Origin: Flavobacterium ustbae
GTDB taxonomy: Bacteria > Bacteroidota > Bacteroidia > Flavobacteriales > Flavobacteriaceae
Reading direction: 5' to 3'
Assembly (NCBI RefSeq): GCF_003946915.1
Contig: NZ_RPOC01000004.1
Coordinates: forward strand, 1 to 64,000
Length of the DNA: 64,000 nucleotides
Positions 53,475 through 61,620 of the stretch are shown here, in pieces. The notes beneath the pieces were generated by a model. That model saw nothing but the letters and a program-made list of their open reading frames with translations. It was not told the origin of the DNA and ran no database searches. The translations under genes were made by a program, and so were the position numbers. Numbering within the stretch: the first letter of the stretch is position 1; every line of letters begins with the position of its first letter.

Positions 53475-53831
53475 CTAGAAAGGATATAATAAGTGCAGGG
53501 AATTTAGCAAAGCCTTGTTTAAGCAAGGTGCTAGTTTAAAAAAGGGTGCACTTTTAATGTTGTGTATATAAATATAGGTCAGGGTAAAGCCAAGTGTTTT
53601 GTTTGGCCTAATCTCCTTATGTTTGATTTTTCTATCCACAATAGTGGAACTTATCCTGATTTTCTTTTTGCTGTGAGCACTGGCAAGGGAAGATTTTTTA
53701 ACATGTGTATTCCAGGAGCGAGTAAGCTCCGGCCCATTGAGAACTATTTCCGAAAACTTGTGCATTTCAACACCGTGCAGCAGCCGGAGCGTTAAAAGGA
53801 GAAGGATGAAAAAGTTTTTGGCTGAGTGCAT
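53475..53831 (-). CDS. Possible small exported protein
   Basis: A 118-residue frame starting MHSAKNFFILLLLTLRLLHG, which reads as a signal peptide, followed by a basic tail (SSLASAHSKKKIRISSTIVD, RKIKHKEIRPNKTLGFTLTY). No family is recognised and the end may be unrelated. It could be the first gene of the eroded PepSY-type locus that reads leftward. Support is only the signal-like start and length, so it is uncertain. Confidence 0.35.
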   Translation of the reverse strand: MHSAKNFFILLLLTLRLLHGVEMHKFSEIVLNGPELTRSWNTHVKKSSLASAHSKKKIRISSTIVDRKIKHKEIRPNKTLGFTLTYIYIHNIKSAPFFKLAPCLNKALLNSLHLLYPF

Positions 53832-54299
53832 TACTGATTATCGAGTTTTGCCAGTTTTACTGTTTAAGGCAAATATAATGCTATTAAAGGGAAATAACAT
53901 TACGATAGACGATAAAAGTGCCTTTGACTGGACTAATCGAGCGCACAATAATTTTCTGCGAGTTTGGAGCATAATCTTGTAAAGCAGGAATTGCTTACCA
54001 AATTAGATTACATCAATTGCGAAATTATAATGCGTCTCATCTGATCAAAATTCCGATTTATATTCACATTATTAAGTTAACGAAAATTAGAGAAATAGTA
54101 GTGAGTTCTCTTTCTGTAGTTTTTTATACTATAAAAATTCTTTTTTATAGAACCTTACAAAACTTCTATTTTTAACAGAGCTAATAAAATTAAAAGAACT
54201 TGCTTATAGATAACATAAAACCAGGAAAAATCAATTTGTTTTTTCCTGGCTTTTCTTATTAAGTAGGTTGTCAGCTTTGTATGATGCTTTTAGATATTC
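53832..54299. other. Intergenic region with bidirectional hairpin
   Basis: About 470 bp. CCAGGAAAAA (54221-54230) pairs with TTTTTCCTGG (54240-54249), with T-rich flanks, as a terminator of the mscS-type gene. Nothing else recognised. Confidence 0.6.
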
Positions 54300-55364
54300 T
54301 TAAACAGATGCGGTCTGCATTTTTTCGATCTGTATTGTCTGCGTCGGGTAAGCAAATTCAATTCCTTCATCGGCAAATGCGCTAAAAATCTCAAGATATA
54401 CTGCTTGTTGGGAATTCATGTAAACATTGTAGTCGGGATCTTCCACATAATACACAAACTCAAAGTTAAGACTGAAATCGCCAAACCCCGAAAAATGGCC
54501 CCTGTCATAACTTAGTTTCTCTTTTGCTTCAATAATACCTTTGACAATATCGGGGATTTGACGGAGTTGCTGGGCAGTAGCCTGATAAGTTACTCCCAGA
54601 ACAAAGACAATTCTTCTTCTCTCCATACGCTTAAAATTGCGGAGCCTTGAGTTTGTAAGATCAGTGTTTGAGCAGACAAGTTGTTCTCCATTGAGTGTTC
54701 TAAGACGTGTTGTCTTTATTCCGATATATTCAATAACGCCACTGTCATTTCCAACAGTCACAAAATCGCCTATTTCAAAAGGGCGATCGAAAAAGATAAC
54801 AAAATAGCTGAAAAGATCTCCAAGCACAGCCTGAGCTGCAAGTGCAATTGCTATTCCGCCCACACCAAGACCGGCTACGATAGTTGTTACATTATATCCC
54901 ATATTGTCAATAAGGAAAACCGCGCCGAGTATCCATATAATAATGTTTACTATTGCTATTAGTCCGCCCGCCTGTTTTTCTTTGCTTTCACTGTCCTCAT
55001 CGCGCTGTATAAAGGACAGTACGAATTTCCTAAAGGCCGCAATTATTATTTTTATCACAAAGAAAGTAATCGCCATCAGGTATGCAGTATGCAGAACACT
55101 CATTGTTTTCCCTCCTATAGATAATATCTGAACTGAAAAATAAACAGTACTAATATACAACAGAGGCAGTATGTTATTTTCTATGATATTAAGTGCAAAT
55201 TCGTCCCAGGATGTTTTAGTTGAAGCGGCCCATATTTTGAGTCGCCTGAAAATATAAATTTTGAATATTTTTATCAGAACGAATATAAATATAATAATAG
55301 CTGCAGCTTTTAGCCAGTTGTAAAGAGTGTTTCCAAGAAAAACCATACTTAAAATCTCATTCAT
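54300..55364 (-). CDS. MscS-family mechanosensitive channel
   Basis: A 354-residue inner-membrane protein with four membrane segments. The pore helix region is NVTTIVAGLGVGGIAIALAA with QAVLGDLFSYFVIFFDRPFE, the MscS family signature. The C-terminal cytoplasmic domain follows (RTLNGEQLVCSNTDLTNSRL, RNFKRMERRRIVFVLGVTYQ). Forms a heptameric channel that releases solutes on hypo-osmotic shock. Monocistronic, with a terminator at 54217-54254. Confidence 0.92.
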   Translation of the reverse strand: MNEILSMVFLGNTLYNWLKAAAIIIFIFVLIKIFKIYIFRRLKIWAASTKTSWDEFALNIIENNILPLLYISTVYFSVQILSIGGKTMSVLHTAYLMAITFFVIKIIIAAFRKFVLSFIQRDEDSESKEKQAGGLIAIVNIIIWILGAVFLIDNMGYNVTTIVAGLGVGGIAIALAAQAVLGDLFSYFVIFFDRPFEIGDFVTVGNDSGVIEYIGIKTTRLRTLNGEQLVCSNTDLTNSRLRNFKRMERRRIVFVLGVTYQATAQQLRQIPDIVKGIIEAKEKLSYDRGHFSGFGDFSLNFEFVYYVEDPDYNVYMNSQQAVYLEIFSAFADEGIEFAYPTQTIQIEKMQTASV

Positions 55365-55991
55365 AATTTATGTTTTATTTCAATTAATATTTCGCAATAG
55401 CAAATAAGAGCGCTGCCACTTGTAAAGCGGTGAAATTACCAGATGGGAAGCATATGGACCCGATAGGATTTGAAGGAATTTACGGTTGTACAACAAAAGT
55501 CTACTTGCAGGTAAAACCGTTTTTTGGCGCTATATGCCAGTGTTTTCGATATGTATAAAAGCTAATTTAAAATTTAATGGCTGTTTGTGCAAAAAAAAGA
55601 TGTTTTATAATTGTTAATAAAACATCTTTGTAAGCAAAGTAGTAAAAAAGTATTTTTTAAACTTCCTGTGAAGTAAAGCTCAACATTAGTATTGTAAGAT
55701 TTGGGATTAAATTCGACTAAACTTTGGCTCAGAAGAAGAGATAATTAGATTGCAATTATATGGAAAAAATCAAAGGTGATTTCTGCAGCAGTTCTGGGGA
55801 GATTTGACGGCTATGATAAAAGAGGAATAAATCAATTTCTATTCTTTCTTGAATAACTTCATATTGCAATTTTATTTGGTTTAATGCTCTCTTCAGCTTT
55901 TTTGTAAAAAAAAATATGAAGTCCAGTTAATTAAATTCTTAGCTTCGTTGCCAGTTTGAAAATTGAAAAAAAATAGTATAATAATTATTAC
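55365..55991. other. Intergenic region with possible remnant
   Basis: 627 bp. An inverted repeat AAAGATGTTTTAT (55596-55608) and ATAAAACATCTTT (55617-55629) is followed by an T-run on the minus strand, so it terminates leftward transcripts. A minus-strand stop-free stretch (about 55745-55925) reads LKRALNQIKLQYEVIQERIE then IDLFLFYHSRQISPELLQKS without a start codon; it may be a remnant but no family is recognised. Confidence 0.4.
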
Positions 55992-56438
55992 ATGACTTCA
56001 AAATTTATTTTATTTCTTATCTTATTAATCTCGACTTCTTATGGACAAAATATTACAGATCCTCTGCCGGAAGCTGAAAAAGAACTTAATTCTTGTATCA
56101 AAGCCAATAGTCATGAAGAATTGAATTGCAGAAAAGAATACTATCATGAGCTTCAATTCTGGGAAACAGAAGTTTTCAATGCTGTTTCAGAAATCGTTTA
56201 CCGAAATAAAACTGAAGAAGAAAGAGCTGCATTTGAAAAAAAACAAGCGGAATGGAAAGAGACAACATATTACTATTTTGCAAAGACCATGAAGGAGTTT
56301 CAAGTGAAGCATCCTGGTAAATTTGTGTGGGATAATGATCCTGCTTTAAAACCCGATGCCAGACTTTTTTATCAAAAAAATGCCAAATATTATAAAGATA
56401 GGATTTCTTATTTATTAGGTTTAGTAAAAAAGAAATAA
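55992..56438 (+). CDS. Exported LprI/DUF1311-like protein
   Basis: A 148-residue protein with a signal peptide (MTSKFILFLILLISTSYGQ). The mature part resembles the lysozyme-inhibitor LprI-N/DUF1311 layout: CIKANSHEELNCRKEYYHEL with paired cysteines, then FEKKQAEWKETTYYYFAK. Such proteins are small periplasmic factors; lysozyme inhibition is known only for some. First gene of a run of exported proteins; the LRR protein starts 36 bp later, so the two may be cotranscribed. Confidence 0.6.
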   Translation: MTSKFILFLILLISTSYGQNITDPLPEAEKELNSCIKANSHEELNCRKEYYHELQFWETEVFNAVSEIVYRNKTEEERAAFEKKQAEWKETTYYYFAKTMKEFQVKHPGKFVWDNDPALKPDARLFYQKNAKYYKDRISYLLGLVKKK

Positions 56439-56474
56439 AAGTTGTCAAACAAAATGTATTAATAAAAAAAAAAA

Positions 56475-57773
56475 ATGAGAGTGTTAATTACAAAAAGCTA
56501 TTCATCAAAAAAGAGTAAAAAACAGCGAATTTATTTTACTGTATTCTCATTTATTATTTTGCCTTTTTTCAATACAATCTTAGCTCAAGATGCAAATAAA
56601 TACACATTAATTCCTGATATTAATTTTGAAAAAGCTTTAAGCGATTCTGGTTATGATCATGGTGTGCCAGACGGAAAAGTTCTTACTGCTGATATCGCAA
56701 AAGTAACGGAACTTCATCTTAGAAATCGTGATATAAAAGATTTAACCGGAATAAATGATTTTGTTTCATTAAAGATACTGATTTGTTTAGAAAATAAGCT
56801 AACCAAGTTGGATTTATCTGGTAATTTGGCATTAACCACTTTGAATTGTGAAGAAAACAAATTAACCATATTGAATATTAGCAGAAATGAAGCTCTCATA
56901 TCTTTGAATTGTTCAAATAACAGGATAACTGCATTAGATTTAAAGCAAAGTGTGAAATTGACAACGTTAAATTGCTCCAGAAATCAATTAGATATACTTG
57001 ATATTTCCAAAAATATAGGTTTGCGTGAACTGCGATGCGGAAAAAATAAATTGACTTCATTAGATATAAGCAAAAATACAGTTTTAGCTGATTTTGACTG
57101 CAGTACCAATCAGTTAAAGACATTAGATTTATCGCATAATATTAATTTGAAATTTTTCGGATGTTCTGAAAATCAAATAACAGATTTGGATCTTTCGTCA
57201 AATCTATATTTGTCGAGTTTTGTTTGTAGTAATAATCCATTGAAGCAGCTAGATCTAACACATAGTATTTATTTGAGTTATTTAGTTTGTATGAATACGC
57301 CACTGACCAGCTTGGATTTAAGCAGAAATATTGCTTTGAATAATGCTTATTTAGACGAAAATAAGCTGAAGTCTCTCGATGTCTCAAAAAATATCAATTT
57401 GACATATTTGAGTTGCAATAAAAATCAGCTTGCCACACTAAATGTTTCCAATGCTCCATTAAAAGAGTTGATCTGTTATAGTAATAAATTGGTTACTCTT
57501 GATATTAGCCAAAACTCATTGTTACTTAATTTAGAGTGTTCAATGAATCAGTTGGTAAATTTAGATATTTCGCAGAACCCAAAAATATATGCGCTGTATT
57601 GCCACTCAAATTCACTGACGAGTTTGAATATTAGTAATGGAAACAATCAAAAAATGAATTTTTATGCCTATTTTAATCCCAATCTTAAATGTATTCAAAC
57701 GGACAAAGATATAGTTCCTCCGTTTAACTGGCGAAAAGATGGAATCGCGAATTATAGCTCAAATTGTAAATAA
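56475..57773 (+). CDS. Exported leucine-rich repeat protein
   Basis: A 432-residue protein with a basic then hydrophobic N-terminal region (KKQRIYFTVFSFIILPFFNTIL, cleaved after AQ). Residues about 80-400 are 14 tandem repeats of about 21 residues, with pattern L-x-x-L-x-C-x-x-N-x-L-x-x-L-D-I-S-x-N, an internalin-like LRR. The conserved Cys per repeat probably lines the ladder. The N-terminal cap PDINFEKALSDSGYDHGVPD is common in flavobacterial LRR proteins. No type IX sorting domain is seen at the C terminus. Likely binds a protein or glycan at the surface. Follows the LprI-like gene. Confidence 0.88.
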   Translation: MRVLITKSYSSKKSKKQRIYFTVFSFIILPFFNTILAQDANKYTLIPDINFEKALSDSGYDHGVPDGKVLTADIAKVTELHLRNRDIKDLTGINDFVSLKILICLENKLTKLDLSGNLALTTLNCEENKLTILNISRNEALISLNCSNNRITALDLKQSVKLTTLNCSRNQLDILDISKNIGLRELRCGKNKLTSLDISKNTVLADFDCSTNQLKTLDLSHNINLKFFGCSENQITDLDLSSNLYLSSFVCSNNPLKQLDLTHSIYLSYLVCMNTPLTSLDLSRNIALNNAYLDENKLKSLDVSKNINLTYLSCNKNQLATLNVSNAPLKELICYSNKLVTLDISQNSLLLNLECSMNQLVNLDISQNPKIYALYCHSNSLTSLNISNGNNQKMNFYAYFNPNLKCIQTDKDIVPPFNWRKDGIANYSSNCK

Positions 57774-57835
57774 ATGCTTTATTAAGTAGAAATTTATAAA
57801 TTTTTCGATTAACAGTTTGCCACAATAAATATATT

Positions 57836-58933
57836 ATGAAAATTAAAAATGTAGTAATACTAATTTTAATATTACCTTTTTTTTATTTTAAATCCTTTGC
57901 AAATAAGAGAGAAGGAAAAATAACGGCCGACCTTTCTCCAATTAAAAATTATTTTGATCATGTCGTAATAAAAATGACAGGCTATGCAGAATTTGGAGAT
58001 TCTGTCGAAACAATTGATACCATAAAGGCTATAGGAGGGAAGTTCGAGTATCGTTTTTCTGTTCCAGAAACAAGAATGACAACTATTGTGCTGTTAAAAA
58101 ATAATGAAGAAATAACTGATCTTGCAGTCAAAGACGCAGCGCTTTCTGAGGAGTATGGCTATGATGGAGAGTTTTTAGTTGGAAACGAGGATATAAAACT
58201 CACTTGTACCTATCCTGAATGGATTGGAATGCCTTATGTTCAAGTTTCTTCTATAGGTTTAAAAGAGCACAAGTCGTACAGTTGGTTGAATATACATGAT
58301 TTAAATTATCACTATGTAAATAAGGATTTTATTAAAAAACATCCTGATAGTTACAGTGTATTGCAGGCCGTTTATTTTCAAAGGGGAAGCTTGCAAACGG
58401 ATGATATAGCTAGTATGATCGAATTATTTTCTGATGAATTGAAGCATTCTGGAAGTTATGCTGCCATAAAAAAATACCTAAGCAAAATGCAAATGTTGCA
58501 AAAAGGTGAATTTGCAACAAGTTTCAATTGGTTTGACATTAACGGTGTTTCACATGATTTTAAATCGGTTTTAAATGACAAAAAATATGTGCTAGTCGTT
58601 TTCTGGTCAAGTGATTGCGAGTCGTGTAGGTATGAGATCAAATTTTTTAAAAATATAGAACAGCAATATGGAGATAAAGTCAGTATCGTTTATTTAAGTA
58701 TTGACACTGATTTTCAAAAATGGAAACAAGCAGTTGAAGAAGAAAAAATGACTTGGTATAATTTGTCAGGACTTCCAAACAGTAAGAAGACCGTCGCAGA
58801 AAACTATTATATTGATTACGTTTCAGAATTTCTATTACTTGACACCCAAGGAAAATCATTAATGCCGGATAGCTGTCATCTATTTTTTGAAATTGAACGT
58901 TTCTTGAAAAATGAATTGAATCCTTCAAAATAA
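57836..58933 (+). CDS. Exported thioredoxin-fold (TlpA-like) protein with altered active site
   Basis: A 365-residue protein with a signal peptide (VVILILILPFFYFKSFA), an N-terminal beta domain (about 25-225, resembling DUF4369-type leaders) and a C-terminal thioredoxin domain (about 235-365): KKYVLVVFWSSDCESCRYEI with CESC. The usual cis-proline after the second strand is replaced: IDYVSEFLLLD has Ser where TlpA-like proteins have Pro. It is periplasmic. An oxidised or client-binding role is possible; redox chemistry may be altered. 62 bp after the LRR gene. Confidence 0.8.
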   Translation: MKIKNVVILILILPFFYFKSFANKREGKITADLSPIKNYFDHVVIKMTGYAEFGDSVETIDTIKAIGGKFEYRFSVPETRMTTIVLLKNNEEITDLAVKDAALSEEYGYDGEFLVGNEDIKLTCTYPEWIGMPYVQVSSIGLKEHKSYSWLNIHDLNYHYVNKDFIKKHPDSYSVLQAVYFQRGSLQTDDIASMIELFSDELKHSGSYAAIKKYLSKMQMLQKGEFATSFNWFDINGVSHDFKSVLNDKKYVLVVFWSSDCESCRYEIKFFKNIEQQYGDKVSIVYLSIDTDFQKWKQAVEEEKMTWYNLSGLPNSKKTVAENYYIDYVSEFLLLDTQGKSLMPDSCHLFFEIERFLKNELNPSK

Positions 58934-59233
58934 ATAGAGGAAATTGAAAACGGGAATCAATCGGTTTTCTAACCGATTGAGTAGCAAATAGTAAAAAGGA
59001 AATCTTAGAGTAAAATATCAAATTATTTAACTAATGAATAAGATAGAATTATTTTGGCATTACTCTATTTATTTGTTGACGATTTTAAAAATTATATAAA
59101 ACGGTTACATGGAACTGAATTAACTTGCAAAACTGGTTTCATTTTATAATTTGCAACGTGTTTATACATAGAAATAATTTGAATGTAGTCTATATAAGTT
59201 AATTTTAGAAATCACATTTAAATCTAAAATTTC
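58934..59233. other. Intergenic region with hairpin
   Basis: 300 bp. CAATCGGTT (58958-58966) pairs with AACCGATTG (58971-58979). No good T-tract follows, so it is a weak terminator. Nothing else recognised. Confidence 0.5.
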
Positions 59234-60706
59234 ATGAAAAAGTTTTTATTTGTTGCCACCATTTTTTGTGCAGTACTTTCTTGTGACAAAAGAGAAGATA
59301 AATCTTTAGAAACAGTCCCTAAAGAAAATGATAAAACAGATTTATTTGCAACTGTAGCATCCAAAAAAGATCCAGTTATTGAGGTTGCTGGTACAAATGA
59401 AGTGCAAAAACTAGGTGATTATTACGCTGCAAAAACCATTGGAATATTGGCTTATCAATGGGGATATGCACCGGTTCGAATGGAAGAAACTATGAGGGAA
59501 TATGTAGATGTGCCAAATCCAAAGCCAAGTACCAGTTATAGAGCGCCATTAAATCAAATAGGCTGGGCAAGATCCCTGCCAACCGCATCCGATGCCGATA
59601 TGCCGACAGCAAATAACGATACTTTTTACCTGAGTGCTGTGGTAGATTTAAAAGAACCGATGGTTATAATAACTCCTGATACAAAAGATCGTTATTATGT
59701 TGTTGATGTTTTTGATATGTACCAGAATCTTATCAGTTATATCGGAAGAAGAACAACAGGTACAAAGGCAGGTAAATTTGCTATTGTGCCTCCGGGATGG
59801 AAAGGTAAAATACCTCAGGGAGTTACCAAAGTGATAAATGCTACAACGCCAAAAGTATGGCTTTGGGGCAGATTAGCTGTGAAGGAAGGAGAAAATCTAG
59901 ATGAACTTCATAAGCTTCAAGACCAATTTAAATTAGTTACTCAAACTGAGTTTAATGGAGGTTCTCCAGCAAAAGCTAATTATAGCCTGCCTTCACTACC
60001 ACAGATCGATGCAAAGGATAGTCTTGGATTTTATAAAAAACTGGCTTTTGCTATGTCACAAAATCCTATTGCTGAATTTGACAAAGGGTTAGTAGGGCAA
60101 TTTGAAAAAATTGGACTGACTCCTGGTAAATTTGATCCATCAAAATTAAATAAAGACCAATTAAAAGGTTTATACGATGCAACTTTAGAAGCTCCGCTTA
60201 CTATTATTGCTTCGGTAAAATCTGCCGCAGCAGTGGTAAACGGCTGGCAGTGGGTAACAAAACTGGATAGCTTTGGTTATGATTATGCTTTGCGTTCAAT
60301 GATTGCAGGACCTTATTTAGGAGGGCAGGGAGAAAAAGAAGCTTTGTATCCAATTCGCTATACAGATAGTGAAAATAATGAACTTGATGGTAAAAATGTT
60401 TATAAAATGACTTTCACAAAAGAACCTCCCGTAAATGCATTTTGGTCTTTGACAATGTATGATGCAAACAATAAACTTTTTGTTAAAAATGAATTGAATC
60501 GTTATAAAATCAGTAACGATATGAAAGGTTTTGTGAAAAAAGCTGATGGTACTTTTGAAATTACGATTTCGCATTCAAAACCTGCCGATACTAATAATTG
60601 GCTTCCAGCGCCAAAAGGACAATTTTATATGATATTAAGATTTTATCAGCCAACAGAAGAAGTTTTAAGTGGCAAGTATAAAATACCTGAAGTGATTAAA
60701 CAATAA
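59234..60706 (+). CDS. DUF1254/DUF1214-family lipoprotein
   Basis: A 490-residue protein with a lipoprotein signal (MKKFLFVATIFCAVLSCDK, Cys 17). The N-terminal DUF1254 domain (about 60-190: QWGYAPVRMEETMREYVDVP, TPDTKDRYYVVDVFDMYQNL) and the C-terminal DUF1214 domain (about 375-490: PVNAFWSLTMYDANNKL and WLPAPKGQFYMILRFYQPTE) match the family. These proteins are exported and of unknown biochemical function. A truncated relative lies at 44342-44710. It has a normal length. Confidence 0.88.
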   Translation: MKKFLFVATIFCAVLSCDKREDKSLETVPKENDKTDLFATVASKKDPVIEVAGTNEVQKLGDYYAAKTIGILAYQWGYAPVRMEETMREYVDVPNPKPSTSYRAPLNQIGWARSLPTASDADMPTANNDTFYLSAVVDLKEPMVIITPDTKDRYYVVDVFDMYQNLISYIGRRTTGTKAGKFAIVPPGWKGKIPQGVTKVINATTPKVWLWGRLAVKEGENLDELHKLQDQFKLVTQTEFNGGSPAKANYSLPSLPQIDAKDSLGFYKKLAFAMSQNPIAEFDKGLVGQFEKIGLTPGKFDPSKLNKDQLKGLYDATLEAPLTIIASVKSAAAVVNGWQWVTKLDSFGYDYALRSMIAGPYLGGQGEKEALYPIRYTDSENNELDGKNVYKMTFTKEPPVNAFWSLTMYDANNKLFVKNELNRYKISNDMKGFVKKADGTFEITISHSKPADTNNWLPAPKGQFYMILRFYQPTEEVLSGKYKIPEVIKQ

Positions 60707-60881
60707 CCTATTTATGATTTGTTTGTTTAAGAAAAAATGATATGGCAGATGTATGTATTTAAGATTGCAACTGAAAACGCAAAAAAGATTAACAAAATTT
60801 TTAAATAAAAGTAAAAACCAATTTTGAAAAAGAATCGTAAATAAGCTGATTATAAGTTTTATATAATATAAAAAGAATAAA

Positions 60882-61265
60882 ATGCTTTACAGAAATATCC
60901 TGCTTGTAGATGACGACGTAGATGACACCCAATTGTTTTTAGAAGCACTAAAATCTATGCAGACAGCTGCTGTATACCGTACTGTATCAAATCCTAAAAC
61001 CGCGCTTGCAGAATTAAGAACTGCTGAAGAGCTTCCTGATCTTATCTTTTTGGATTATAATATGCCTATGATAAACGGTCTTGATTTTCTGAAACAGATG
61101 AAATTAGAAAAGAAATTGGAACAAATAGAAGTAGTTTTAATTTCGACTCCTCCTGAGGAATTCATGTATGCTTGGCTAAAAAAAAATGATATTTCTGTTG
61201 AGTACATTCCAAAACCGGATAATTTTGACGAAATTAAAGCTATGTTCAGACGATTTGTTAAATAA
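60882..61265 (+). CDS. Single-domain response regulator (receiver)
   Basis: A 127-residue CheY-like receiver without an output domain. The acidic pocket is in NILLVDDDVDDTQLF, the phospho-acceptor is D58 in FLDYNMP, the Thr/Ser strand is in VVLISTPPEEF and the Lys is in YIPKPDNF. Many flavobacterial single-domain receivers of this type pair with PAS histidine kinases such as the one at 23157, but that gene is 34 kb away. The partner is unknown. Confidence 0.9.
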   Translation: MLYRNILLVDDDVDDTQLFLEALKSMQTAAVYRTVSNPKTALAELRTAEELPDLIFLDYNMPMINGLDFLKQMKLEKKLEQIEVVLISTPPEEFMYAWLKKNDISVEYIPKPDNFDEIKAMFRRFVK

Positions 61266-61530
61266 TCAAAATCTGCTTGGTAAGCCAGACATCAAAACAG
61301 ATAAGTTTTGCCTTGTAACTGAATTTTTAAATTTCAATTATACTTTTCGTTGTTGACCTTTGCAAAATAAATATTAGTTATAAGATTATTCAGGTCAGAA
61401 TTTGATTATTCTATTTTTATAGTTGTATGGAATAAAAAATATTTATCTATTTATATATTGTTCTTCCATTGAAGCTAAAAATTGATTTATTTTCGAATTA
61501 AGATTAAGCTAAAGCGAATTTTATTTAAGA
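61266..61530. other. Intergenic region, nothing recognised
   Basis: 265 bp of AT-rich DNA between the receiver gene and the terminator at 61531-61571. No clear promoter or gene. Confidence 0.5.
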
Positions 61531-61571
61531 AAAAACATGTTGCATATTATAATCTGCAACATGTTTTTTTT
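61531..61571 (+). terminator. Rho-independent terminator
   Basis: AAAAACATGTTGCA (61531-61544) pairs with TGCAACATGTTTTT (61555-61568), with a T run to 61571. It lies over a possible upstream start (61537) of the sulfatase, which is therefore rejected. Confidence 0.75.
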
Positions 61572-61620
61572 ATTATGTTTTAGTTCATTAGGTAAATTTG
61601 AGATATATAAAAAATTAGCT

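Noticed and set aside
56475..57773. Type IX secretion sorting domain on the LRR protein
   Set aside because: The C terminus is short and ends with a Cys-containing cap (GIANYSSNCK), not the beta-rich sorting domain with a basic tail.
61537..61620. Longer N terminus for the sulfatase from ATG 61537
   Set aside because: This start lies inside a strong terminator hairpin, and the ATG at 61621 gives a normal signal peptide.
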